A stretch of 64,000 nucleotides of DNA from positions 147,866,397-147,930,396 of the forward strand of contig NC_084800.1 in the NCBI RefSeq assembly GCF_963169125.1, in the 5' to 3' direction. Below are positions 45,690 to 56,590 of this stretch, one piece after another. Every line of letters starts with the position of its first letter. Within the stretch, counting starts at the first letter, position 1. This DNA is from Humulus lupulus (taxonomy: Eukaryota; Streptophyta; Magnoliopsida; Rosales; Cannabaceae). The translations under genes and the position numbers were made by a program. Under the pieces are notes generated by a model. That model was given only the letters and a program-made list of their open reading frames with translations. It made no database searches and had not been told where the DNA came from.

Positions 45690-46260
45690 CAAAGTCCGAC
45701 CAGTCATCTTTTGGGCTCACCTCCGGACCATAGCCTTGGGGTTTCCTCGGACCAAGTTCCGACCACACCCTCATGGGTGCTCCTCGGACTAAGGTCTAAG
45801 CCACACTTTGGCTCTCCTCGGACCAAGGTCCAAGCCACACTCTCCTTGGCTCTCCTCGGACTAAGGTCCGAGCCACACCTCCCTTGGCTCTCCTTGGACT
45901 AAGGTCCGAGCCACACCTCCCTTGGCTCTCCTCAGACTAAGGTCCGAGCCACCCTCCTTGGCTCTCCTTGGATCAAGGTCCGAACACATGCATGGGGCTT
46001 CTCCTCGGACATGGTCCGACCGGACCTCTTGGAATGCCTTCCTCAGACCAAGGACCGAGCACATCACTTGTGCCCCTCCTCGGATCAAGGTCCGACCGGA
46101 CCTATTGTGGCCTCTCCTTGGACTAGGGTCTGAGCCCATCTCTTAGGGCACTCCTCGGACTAGGGTCCGAGCCCATCACTTGGACTCCTCGGACTAAGGT
46201 CCGAGCACACCACTTGGACTCCTCAGACTAAGGTCCGACCGGGCACACCTTAGCCCAAGT
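45690..46260. repeat. 38-bp hairpin-bearing tandem repeats in Tat LTR
   Basis: About a dozen variably spaced units around TCGGACTAAGGTCCGA with CTTGGCTCTCC linkers; the best-preserved stretch (45815-45960) has a period of about 38 bp. Each core is an inverted repeat (TCGGAC-4-GTCCGA). The solo LTR has a single such core. Confidence 0.85.
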
Positions 46261-46416
46261 ACTCTCCTCGGGTGCACTTGGCTTGGTTATGACATCTCTC
46301 AAGTAGTCCAAACTCTTCACTGATGTACTGGGCTACTACTAAGCCAGATCACCCAACTTTCCATGCCACTTGTCAATTCTATTGCCACATCATCATTTTC
46401 AAATTTTGGGATAACA

Positions 46417-46431
46417 TTTGCCCCCCAAGTG
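46417..46431 (-). other. Polypurine tract of Tat element
   Basis: The minus strand reads CACTTGGGGGGCAAA immediately before the 3' LTR start. A second copy of its core is at 50903-50915. Confidence 0.8.
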
Positions 46432-47936
46432 TATTATATGATACATTCACATAATAAACTTTTTCTCCACAATTGACGGCATTATATAAAAAATAACTGT
46501 TCATCTTCTCTCCATGCAGTAGACCACAACTTATAGGCCACGATCACTGCAAAAAAAAAAACTGTTCATGATCGTGGGGAGAAAAAATAGCCCCGGAATG
46601 CCAAGGGTCCAAAAATAAACAATAAGGCCACTTTTTTTCCTTTAAATAACCCCACTTTTACACATTTTTCTTCACACAAGCAAATCACATTTTAAAAAAC
46701 CCTCCTTTTTCTTTCTTCTTTCTTGGCCGAACCCTTGTCATCTTCTTCCTTTGGCCGAATTTCCAACGATCTTCAAGGGAAGCTCTTCACTTTTTCAAGC
46801 CATCTCCAAGCATGTCAAAGGTTCTCCAACCTTGAGTAAGTCTTCTTCTCCATGCTTGTTATTTTTTTTGTAAAAATTTCATGAAAAACCCATGCCATGG
46901 CCGAAACCCCTTTGATAGCTTTTTTCTTGAATTTGTTCATGAATCTCATATGAATGCTTGTATAATGTGTTGGTTTGTTGGGTTTTGAGAATGTTTGTGC
47001 TATGGGTAACCCAAAATTACCTTTAATTTCATAGGAATTTCAAGAAAAATAGGTTAATTTGATATAAATCATGAGTATGGGTTTTGGGGTTTTTGATAGC
47101 ATAGAAATTTTCAAGAACATGAAAAAACCTTTCCACTTCCATGTTTTGATCTTGTTTTTGTATGTATGGATGAAGAAATGTGTTTATGATAGGGAATCTA
47201 GGGCTTTGCTCTCACGGTTTGGGCTTTATGGTTAGATTTGGGGTATGAAAAATGGATAGGTTAAGGAAAGTGGCCGATCGGCCACTGAATTTTCTGGGTA
47301 AAAATGTGGTCCGATCGAACCGCATGGATTCACCTCCTTGGACACCCATGTCCGATCAGACATCTTGGGCGGTTGGTGCTGGGCTCCTCAGACGCCTTCG
47401 GCTCGGATGCAAGGCGTGGCACGCCTCTCCTCGGACGCAAGGCATGCTTCTCCTCGGACGCAAGGCACGCCACTTCCCGAACTTCCTCGGACGTCTTTCC
47501 GCTCGGACGTAAGGCACTAGGTGCACCACTCCACGTTAGGCATCCCTTGGCCTCTCCTCAGTCACATGGCATCCAACCGGATGCCTAATGACCCTTTGCA
47601 TAGGCCGGCCAAGTGTCTCTTAGGACACGCCCCAGCCCAAGTTCACACTTGTATGCATGCGGATGGCCACACCTCTCCTCGGACCTTTGGTGTCCGACCG
47701 GACCTCTCCTTGCCCTGCATGTGTCTCGTAGGATGCACCAGCCTTCATTGGCTTTAGGCATCACTTAGGAAATTTCAAATATTTTTAGGCACCTTTAAGC
47801 ACCAAAAATCTTTTTTCCATACATGCTATATTTTTACCACTTAGAAAAAAATTTCTAAGTATAAAAATAAATTTTGTTCTTATTGAATTTTCTCTGTATG
47901 GTTACTCACCTCCCCGTTTTTTATTTATTTTTGTAG
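46432..47936 (+). other. Non-coding region upstream of antisense gene
   Basis: It contains a TATA-like TTTAAATAACCCC (about 46641-46653) ahead of a pyrimidine-rich leader, a possible 5' splice site TTGAGTAAGT (about 46833), and hairpin-like TCGGACGCAAGGC repeats at 47380-47560. A 3' splice site, TTTTTGTAG, ends at 47936. It could hold the promoter, leader exon and first intron of the antisense gene. A start codon at 46814 would meet a stop after seven codons, so exon 1 is not settled. Confidence 0.45.
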
Positions 47937-49258
47937 ACGAATCACTCTGATTATAGGGGAGGTGGCAACCATACGAACTCTGATACATCCATCCCGCAGT
48001 CAAACGAGACTCCTCAGAACAGCGATTCCTCATCACACTCTTCTACCAGTTGCACTCCTGAGGATCGCCTTCGTCGCCCTTCCCCGCTCAGCCTTGTACC
48101 TTCTCCACGAGGAACAGTTTCTTCAACAACCTTCACAGTCGACGATGAGGGTGAAGAAATCTAACAGACTTCCCCAGGACCAAAATCCACAAGTTGCCCG
48201 CAGAGCGGTGCAGAAGGTGGTGGAGCGCAGTCACGCCCGCACTGCAACTTTTTCAAGAGAACCCTCTCAGAAGTTTGCCACCATGATTCAGAACTTGGCC
48301 GTTCAAAAGCAACAGAAGGGGAGAGAAGAAGAACCTTCCTGGTTCACTGCCCAATCTTCAAAGCTTAATCCCGGGTCGTTCCACAAACACATCGAGGCTT
48401 TGGGTTTGAGTGGGGCGAACGTGATATGCCCGGACTCTCACCAGAGAGCCAATAGGCCTGGTGGAGCATACTGCGCCTGGTCTAGGCATCATGTCCACGC
48501 CGGAGCGACACTTCCATTACATCCCTACTTCCGATCTATAGCGGACAATTTCAATGTCTCCCCATTCCAGATTGCACCGAATGGGATCCAGGCATTGTCT
48601 GCATTATACATTCTCTACTTCCTGCATGGTTAGGACGAGCCCACCCCTCATGAGGTGCATTACTTATTTGACTTCAGGACCAATCCCACCCACAACAACA
48701 CAGGCTTCTTCCACCTCTACCACAGGCAAAGGGGGGCTACATACCTTAGTGGTATCTCTCACAAATCGAACCCCGGGAAGTATTACAAAGAATATTTCCT
48801 TACATCAGACATTAGAGCCAACAACTTGGCCTTTACACATGTGGGTCCATTCCAGTGACCCTCGCCTACTGAAGGGATGTTTGATCGAGCAGAGAAGTTG
48901 GCTAGCATGAACCCTGAGGAGAAAGATGTGAAAAAATTGTTCACTGTAGACTACCTACAGATGGTGGGCCTTATACCATGTGACCAAGATATGGCGGTGG
49001 AAAGTACCACTGGGGAGAACAACACAACCGATCAGTCCAATGCGAGCACGGAGATGGTGACTGACCAGTTTTCTCCTGGACCCTCTCTGCTTTCTCATAG
49101 GCCTGGAGACCTTGTCATTAGGGAGCCTCAGCCTCAGCCTCAGCGCAGATCTGCTATTCCCGCTCAGTCTGGGAAAGGGAAGGCCATCCAGATTGAGAGA
49201 GAACTCAGCTCATCTTCGGACGACGAGGACGAGTTCATTGACCAGATTCTCAACTCAG

Positions 49259-49387
49259 GTCTAGTAACCATAGGAATACGTTTAATAACTTGGTGATTCG
49301 AGACTAACAAAATTTTAGTAGTAATATACACATCTACATTTTATTATGTTTATATCTCTAACAACTTTGTGTTTTCCTCTTTTGCAG
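49259..49387 (+). other. Intron of antisense ORF (first confirmed by phase)
   Basis: 129 bp, starting GTCTAG and ending CTTTTGCAG, AT-rich, phase 1. It separates a Ser/Asp-rich exon end from DPDMFKQC. Confidence 0.7.
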
Positions 49388-49743
49388 ATCCAGATATGTT
49401 CAAGCAGTGCATTGCTTCTTCTGCTCCAAAGAGGAAAGCTGGCGATGGAAGTGGCTCCACGCCCCCGAGGAAGATTCCGAAGGCAGTGCCGCCCAGCCGA
49501 GGGAGACAACTCGAGGGGTCGACCACACTCCCATCGTTAACTCCTTCGTCACTTCCTCCATCAGCGAGCCTAACTCCCCCATGCCCGTCTGGCCCGAGCG
49601 AGGAACTCCGAGCTGCTGATACCAAGCTCAGGGGGTCAGCTGATCAAACCCTCCGCGATGCATCAACGATTCAAAGCTTTGAATCTCTTCCTCGGCTTAG
49701 TGTCGATGCTGTCCTAGATAGAGGGATTGCTCAACTGTCACAC

Positions 49744-49815
49744 GTAAGTACTCCACCATAAGATAGATTGTTACTTACGTTAATGCTTTGTAGTAACTTT
49801 TTGTTCTTCATGCAG
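49744..49815 (+). other. Second intron of antisense ORF
   Basis: 72 bp with a perfect donor GTAAGT and acceptor CATGCAG, phase 0. It joins IAQLSH to MLMTFCHAQQQ. Confidence 0.75.
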
Positions 49816-50406
49816 ATGCTCATGACCTTCTGTCATGCCCAGCAGCAATCAGTTGATTACAAGGAGTTGATCAAGGTACTAAATGATCAACTGGTGGAGG
49901 TCCAAGCTAAAGTAGAGACTCTAACTGCTTCAGAAAAAGACTCCAAATCCAAGTTGGAGCAGGCAGAGAAGACCGTGGCTGAATGGGATGAGTCTCTTAG
50001 GAGACTATCTAATGAGAATCAGCAGCAAGTTCAAACCAACCAGTCCTTGACCGCTCAACTAGAGAAGCTCACCCTTGAGAATAAGGAGTTAGCTCGTGAG
50101 AATGGAGGACTAATCAGCGAGAATGAAGAGTTGAAACAAGAGAAGGAGGCTGATTTAACTCGCTACGAGGAGGCTAGCTTCGACTGCTTTTATCAGGTAT
50201 GGAAACTAAATAAACCTCTCAAGCTCGATTTTTTCACCGAGGAGGTTCAGGCAGAGGAGCTTGCTAGATGTGAAGCAAGGGATGCTGAGGAAGCTGCCAA
50301 TTCTCCTGGCCCTACACCCGCCTCCTCTACATTATCACTCCGAGCGAGAGGAGCAGCTGAAGCTGAGGAGGGGGTTGATCAACCCACCAGAGCAGCTCGC
50401 CAGTGA

Positions 50407-51387
50407 CTCCTCATCCTGCTAGAGCACACCTGCATGACTAGTTGTAGTCTTACTAGTTTTTATCATAGTTTGCTTTATTTTGTATACTTTTGCTCGTGTG
50501 ATTGAGCATTTTGACACTTGCCCTTTACTTTTCTTTTTTGACTTAGCTCTAAAATTTTAAGTCTTTATTGTAAATAGTAAAGTTCCTATATGCCTTAAAT
50601 TTCACATGAGTATTTAGTTTTCTAACTTAGAAATTCTAAACATTTCATAAGTCCATACTAAATATACTTCCTCATGCTCTTATTGCTCTAACTTTTTATG
50701 AGCCTAACTTTTTTATTATCACACGAATATCTATTTCTAACTTAGAATTTTTTTTTTAAAATTCTAAGTTACTTAAGCTTTGTCAAACAAGTCAGCTTAA
50801 TGGCCTTTTTAGACTACCAAATTTACAAGTCAGCCCAAAAAACAGATATCTTTGTTCGTGCTCTTATTGCCTGTGTTGAAGTACAAACCAGTATACCCTA
50901 TGTGCCCCCCAAGTGATTGAGGGTTGAAAAATCCTTGATCACTTGCTACTTGACCGAATTTGTCCGAGCAGTTACTACTCGTGAAACACATAAAATATAC
51001 AAACACATTTCAGTAGTTGACCACAACAAAAACATGCAATTACTTAAACGTTGGTCATTCATCTCATGATACCGACCAGTTGAACACTGTCCGGTATATA
51101 TTTATACTTAGTTTTAGAAGACCTGTTTTGTTTAAATCATAATGACAGTTGAACACTGCCAAGCAAGAATAATCAACACATATGCAAAATTTGTAGCAAG
51201 ATTCGACCACGCTGCGCGTGATCTCTTTTATTACTCGTAATAATAAATGACAAAACGTGTCTAACAACGAGTTCCAAACAAAATAACATTGTTCAAAATA
51301 ATGTGACTGGGTAGCAAATAACCAGTTCACAAAAAAAAAACTTAAATAACAAGTTAAGCACTTGATACAATGTTATTTAAGCATTAT
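50407..51387. other. Convergent intergenic region of Tat element
   Basis: This T-rich plus-strand sequence follows the antisense gene stop and precedes the pol stop of the opposite strand. It probably holds both 3' ends. No ORF of note. A polypurine-like core lies at 50903-50915. Confidence 0.6.
50903..50915 (-). other. Second polypurine-like tract in Tat element
   Basis: The minus strand reads CACTTGGGGGGCA, matching 12 bases of the tract before the 3' LTR. It lies between pol and the antisense gene. Confidence 0.6.
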
Positions 51388-54258
51388 TTATTGATAATAT
51401 TTCCTCAAGTGCTCGCCATTCCAGTAGTTCCTGATCAGCTCTCCATTTAACTGAGCAAGCTTGTAGGTGCCGGGTGGCAAGACTTTCTCAATTTGATACG
51501 GTCCTTCCCAGTTCGGTCCTAGCACACCAGCTGCTGGGTCTCTAACAAACACCTTTCTTAGGACCAAATCTCCGACCTGGAACATTCGATCTCGTACTTT
51601 GTAATTGAAGTAGCGCGACACTTTTTGCTGGTGAGCAGGAACTCTCAGGTTTGCCTCCTCTCTTCTCTCCTCGAGGAAGTCCAAGGATTCTGCTAGCAAC
51701 TGATGATTCTCCTCTTGGTTGTACATGGTCCTTCTATGAGATGGGGGGTCTATCTCCACAGGTATCATGGCCTCATACCCATATGCCAAAGAAAATGGGG
51801 TATGTCCAATTGCTGTCCGAGCAGTAGTCTTGTACGACCAAAGGACTTCTGGTAATTCTTCTGCCCAAGCACCCTTAGCTCGCTCCAGGCGCTTTTTCAG
51901 AGTGTCCTTCAATGTCTTGTTTACTGCTTCAACCTGCCCATTGGCTTACGGATGGGCTACCGAGGAGAAACTTTTTGTGATGCCATGCCGAGTGCAAAAA
52001 TCGGTAAATATGTCGCTATCAAATTGGGTGCCATTGTCAGACACTATTTTCTTAGGCAGACCATAGCGACATATTATGTTCTTAACCACAAAGTCCAATA
52101 CTTTCTTCGAAGTGATCGTGGCTAATGGTTCGGCCTCAGTCCACTTAGTGAAATAATCTACTGCAACCACCGCAAACTGTACTCCTCCTTTTCCTTTGGG
52201 CAACTTCCCGATCAGATCAATACCCCACATTGCAAAAGGCCATGGACTTTGCATTTGCTTCAAGACATTTGGGGGCGCTCTGGGCACTTTAGAAAATCTT
52301 TGGCATTTATCACACCTCTTCACATATTCCATAGAGTCCTCGTTCATGGTAGGCCAGAAAAAACCTTGCCTCAAGATCTTTTTAGATATACTTTGCCCCC
52401 CAGCATGATCTCCACAAAACCCTTCATGCACCTCAGCTAATAAATTCTTTGACTGGTCGGGTGTTATGCACCTGAGTAGAGGTAAGGAATACCCTCTCCT
52501 ATACAACACCCCATCCATCATGGTGTACCTAGCAGCTTGCCTCATAACCTTCCTTGCTTTATTACGGTCATCTGGGAGGGTCCCTTGTTCAAGGTAAGCA
52601 ATGATGGGAGTCATCCAGGTGTCGGCTATCGTGATCGGCATGGCCTCTTGTTTATCAATGCTCGGCTCCGCCAAGTATTCTACCGATACTATATTTATAG
52701 TTTCGGCATCTTTTGCACTAGAAAGCTTTGCTAGAGCATCTGCATTAGAGTTCTGCTCCCGTGGTACTAGCTTGATGGTATACTCCTCGAACTGTGCTAG
52801 CAGATATTTGGTCTTGTTTAAGTATGCCACCATGCGTAGGCCCCTTGCCTGGTATTCCCCCAATACTTGGTAGACCACCAATTGGGAATCGCTATTTATT
52901 TCCACCGACCGGGCACGTACATCTCTATCCAGTCGCAAGCCTACTAGGACGGCCTCATACTCCGCCTCATTGTTAGAAGCATTAAATCCGAATCTCAGTG
53001 CACAATGAATTCGGTGCTTCTCTAGTGTGACTAAAATAATCCCAGCTCCTGAATGATGCTCATTCGACGACCCATCAACAAAAAGTTGCCAAGTAGGAAT
53101 TTCTTCTTTCTGCCCAGTTACACTCTCTTGCTGGTCGGGAACATCAGCGATTCCGGTACATTCAGCAATGAAATCTGCCAAAGCTTGACCTTTAATAGCA
53201 GTCCTCAGCTGGTACTTGATTTCAAATTGGCCTAGCTCAACCGCCCATTTAAGTAGCCGACCAGACGACTCCGGCTTCTGTAAGACTTGGCGTAGAGGCT
53301 GGTCAGTAAGGACCTTAATGGGGTGTGCTTGGAAGTATGGCCATAATTTTCGTGATGCAAGTACCAAGTAGTAAGCCAACTTCTCGATCACGGGATATCG
53401 GGACTCTGCTCCTATCAATCGCTTGCTAACATAGTACACCGGGTGTTGCACTATATCCTCCTCTCGTACTAAGGCAGCACTAACAGGATGCTCCATGACT
53501 GCTAGGTACAGAAATAGGTCTTCTCCATCAACTGGCTTAGAAAGAACAGGAGGTTGGGCCAAATGCTCCTTTATGGCTTGGAAAGCTTGTTCACAATCTG
53601 TGGTCCACTCAAACTTCTTGCCCCCTCTAAGCAGGTTAAAAAACGGGACGCATTTGTCTGTTGATTTCGAAATGAACCTGCTTAGAGTTGCAATCCGCCC
53701 AGTCAAGCTTTGCACATCCTTTATTTTAGCTGGAGACTTCATTTCAATGAGGACCTTGATCTTCTCTGGGTTCGCCTCTATTCCTCGGGAGTTCACAATA
53801 AACCCAAGAAATTTTCAAGAACCCACTCCAAATGAACACTTTAGGGGGTTTAACTTCATGTTGTACTTCCTCAGTATTGCAAAGCACTCCTTTAAGTCTC
53901 ACATGTGCCCTTCAGCTTCCTTTGACTTCACCAACATATCGTCTACGTACACCTCCATGCTCTTGCCGATTAAGTCACGAAACATACCATTCACCAAGCG
54001 CTGATAGGTAGCTCCTGCATTCTTCAATCCGAAGGGCATGACCCTATAGCAGTATAGCCCTATATCTGTTCGGAAGCTGGTATGCTCTTCATCAGGAGGA
54101 TGCATGTTGATCTGGTTGTACCCCGAATATGCATCCATGAAGGACAATGTTTCATGACCAGAGGTTGTATCTACCAATTGGTCTATTATTGGTAAAGGAA
54201 AGCAATCCTTCGGGCATGCTTTGTTTAGATCAGTGAAATCTACACAAGTCCTCCATTT
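51388..54258 (-). pseudogene. Tat-lineage gypsy pol: RT, RNase H, second RNase H, integrase
   Basis: It reads leftward from 54258 in one frame. RT begins WRTCVDFTDLNKACP (about 54250), then MPFGLKNAGATYQ and YVDD (about 53940). The longest frame (616 codons, 53796-51946) holds the RT-linked RNase H region (residues about 60-210), then an extra archaeal-type RNase H (residues 236-358, D241, E279, D303, D353). The integrase zinc domain (H457...H464, C495/C498) and core D527 and D587 follow. After a stop at 51946-51948, before the catalytic Glu (QVEAVNK), a 174-codon frame completes integrase and its C-terminal domain. Other stops are near 53899 and 53816. The second RNase H marks the Tat lineage. 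Gag, protease and the RT start were separated by insertion of element Z at 54258. Confidence 0.93.
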
Positions 54259-54846
54259 TATAACGACCCAAATTCGCTAATAAGGCTTAAGGGCCTTGAT
54301 TAGCGTGCCAGGAGGGCATGATGGGATTTATGTGTGACTTTAATGAGCTAAATGCATGGTTATGATTTAAAGCATGTTATATGACTATTTGACTATTTGA
54401 GATGCATGATTATGTGAATTAGTATGCATGTAGGCCCTGATTGTGTTAGAAGGGCATAATTGTAATTTTGGCCATTTTGGGCATAACTGTATTGATATGT
54501 GATGATTTTCGAGACCACATTGTGATGTGGCTGTATCTGTAATTTGTGACTCGAGACGATCCTAGAGAGCAGTTTAGCGGAAAAGTCCAAGCGAGAATTT
54601 ATACCCGGCTCGGAGCGAGCCTGAGGTATAAATAGGAATCTGATGAGTATATTGGGGTTTATTTTGATATCGAGGAATATTTGTTGGTGATTTATCAGGT
54701 ATTGGGAAGAAAGCGGGAAAATATTAGAGACATTTGAGGATTAGCAGGAATTGGGTAAAATGACTAAAATGGCCCTACTTGGACAAAAGGGTTTAGAATT
54801 AATAGGGAGGGCATTTTGGTCAATTTTCTTTTTAGAGATAGATTAA

Positions 54847-55035
54847 TTGAGGCTTTATATACTTAGTGGGATTGATAGAGAAAGTTATATGGCTGTGGAA
54901 AAGAAAGAAAAAGGAAGAAAAAGAAAAGAGAGAAAAACAGAGGGGTTTAGTTTCAAAGGATCAGTTTGTGGTTCTCCCACCATTTCTCTTCATTTTTCTT
55001 GGGGCAAAGCTCAGTGGAGAGCTAGGATAGGCTGA
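54847..55035 (+). other. Short ORF after TATA box in Z LTR
   Basis: A 62-codon ORF (basic KKEKGRKRKERK stretch, end AQWRARIG) occurs in both Z LTRs, with only a few residues changed between copies. It overlaps the TATA box, so it is unlikely to be translated as a whole; LTR identity alone may explain it. Confidence 0.3.
54856..54861 (+). promoter_or_regulatory. TATA box of Z 5' LTR
   Basis: TATATA in CTTTATATACTTAG, also present at 62975-62980 in the other LTR. Confidence 0.5.
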
Positions 55036-55489
55036 GCATCAAGGATCTTAAAGTTAGACTTGAAGATTTGGCAAGGATTAGCAAGAACACATCAACTTTT
55101 GAGGTAAGTTTTTAGAAATTTCTGTTTTAAGGGTTTGGCTGGTTTGAGCTATGTTTTGAGCTGAGTTGATGGGAATTTTAGGGAATTTCTGAGCAAGCTT
55201 TGAGGAAAAGCAAGCTAAGGAGATCTAGGAAATGAATCAAGGTCGAAATTGCATCAACGGTATGAATTCTAAGCCTTTAACTTTGATGTTTGATTGAATT
55301 TCTAGGTTTAGGGTTGATCATGGTAAATTTTTAGATTTGGGATGAATGTGCTTGGGTTTGAAGATTTCGGATGCTTGGAATGAGTGGAGAGTGTTTATAA
55401 GCTTGATTTTGAGTTTGGTAAAGATTTGGGGAAGTTTGGGTTGAGATTGGCTCAAAGAAATCGCAGAAAAAGAATTTGGGTTTTGCCTG

Positions 55490-55620
55490 CCTGCAACTAG
55501 CGTTGCAGCTCTAGTCTTTGGGCGCTGTAGCGCTAGGCCCTGTTTCGGGGGTGGTGCTGATTCTGCTTGTAGCGCTATAGCGCTCTCTTTTGAGCGCTGT
55601 AGCGCTACCCTGTGCCCAGA
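55490..55620. other. AGCGCT palindrome island in Z LTR
   Basis: Repeated AGCGCTATAGCGCT and AGCGCTGTAGCGCT words within 130 bp. The same island is at 63605-63730 in the 3' LTR, with small differences. Confidence 0.7.
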
Positions 55621-56590
55621 AAGGGGTTTTTGGGCTATTTGTGAGGGATTTTGACCTAGGGTTCGGGGTTCGATTCCACCACCTTGTTTTGTGGATCTAG
55701 GACTTCCCGGGGGGCTCGGGATTGGTCCCGAGGTGAGTTTTTGGACTCGAGGTTTGGTGTTGACTTTGACCTATGCTTATGCTTAGGTGTGCGCTAAGGC
55801 TCGAGTGGGATCGTGCTCAAGGAGTCAAGTGTTGAAAGCTATCAAATTGACAGGTAAGAAAACAATAGCACCCATAGGACAGGGCATGGGCCCATAGTGT
55901 GATTACAGGGCACGACCCTATATTGCATTACATGTTAGGGTGCAAAATTGATTGAATTGATATATGTTCAAATGTTATTTGAGTTAGACTATCTGTGATT
56001 GTAGTTGAATGAAACGGTGAGGAGCCGAGAACGGCAGTGGGGCCGGAAGTACCACTTAGCACGTGAAGTGCTTGTAGTCAGGGTGGGACCCCATGGATAC
56101 ATGTGATATCCTTACGGTGAGGACCGAGACCCCAGGCTTTGGTAAGGCTTCTGGGGCGGCATGGCCGAGTCGCTTAAGTCTAATGGTGGACCCGTTTATC
56201 TGTGGACTATCTGATATGATTAACTGTATAATTTGCATATGTTATGAACTGCATGAGTTTTCTTGCTGGGCTTCGGCTCATGGGTGCTCTGTGTTGCAGG
56301 TAAGGGCAAAGATTGAGTCGACCAGCCATGAGTACGGAGAGCATGAAGCGACGCGTACATGTTCGGCCTGCCCGACTGCTTTGGTTGGGGGTTTATTCGA
56401 GAAATGGCTGTAATAATCTGTGATTTTAATAATTAATCGACTGTAAACTTATTTTATGTTGTAAATAGTTTTCAAACCTTATTTTGGGATCCCAAATGTT
56501 AAATACTAGAAGTTTTCAAAGAAACAACGCATTTTTAAAGATTAAATCCTTAACTTTTTCTTAGCCACACTTTTGTTTTAAAAACCTAGG

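Larger units (their letters stand above)
45069..46416 (-). repeat. 3' LTR of Tat-lineage element
   Basis: The reverse complement runs from TGTTATCCCAAAATTTG to CATAGTCAACA, 1348 bp, with a polypurine tract on its right (minus-strand upstream) side and a reversed TATA box at 45409-45416. It is homologous to the solo LTR at 56591-57703 (ends TGTTATACCCAAAAATT and GCAGTCAACA). The left flank is Y LTR, and ATAAG (45064-45068) is the expected TSD. Confidence 0.88.
47937..50406 (+). pseudogene. Spliced extra ORF of Tat element, antisense to pol (putative gypsy-type transposon domain)
   Basis: Three coding blocks are joined by two GT-AG introns: block 1 47937-49258, block 2 49388-49743, block 3 49816-50406. 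The phases agree at both joins. Block 1 has a Ser/Thr-rich start (another frame, up to about 48160), then SWFTAQSSKLNPGSFHKHIE, and a region with LPLHPYFRSIADNFNVSPFQ and IQALSALYILYFL, followed by YYKEYFLTSD. This resembles the plant 'putative gypsy type transposon' domain (PF04195-like) from memory. Block 2 is Pro/Ser-rich and basic. Block 3 is a coiled coil (Leu/Glu heptads, about 49860-50160) ending FDCFYQVWKLNKPLKLDFF and an acidic tail. In-frame stops at 48631 (TAG) and 48856 (TGA) and a likely frameshift near 48100-48160 disable it. Such extra ORFs, often antisense and between pol and the 3' LTR, are reported for Tat-lineage elements; their function is unknown. Confidence 0.8.

Noticed and set aside
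45606..46146. ORFs on both strands with repeated LGLRSEPH-type peptides
   Set aside because: Created by the 38-bp repeats in the Tat LTR; not conserved in the solo copy.
49315..49625. Several overlapping ORFs around exon 2 of the antisense gene
   Set aside because: Other-frame shadows of a Ser/Pro-rich exon; the phase-consistent spliced frame explains the region.
53495..54004. 169-codon plus-strand ORF opposite RT
   Set aside because: Shadow of the minus-strand pol; no family resemblance.
23317..54258. Endogenous pararetrovirus origin for the RT/RNase H fragments
   Set aside because: Every fragment lies next to integrase, LTRs, PBS or polypurine tracts of LTR retrotransposons; no movement or coat protein domains are seen.
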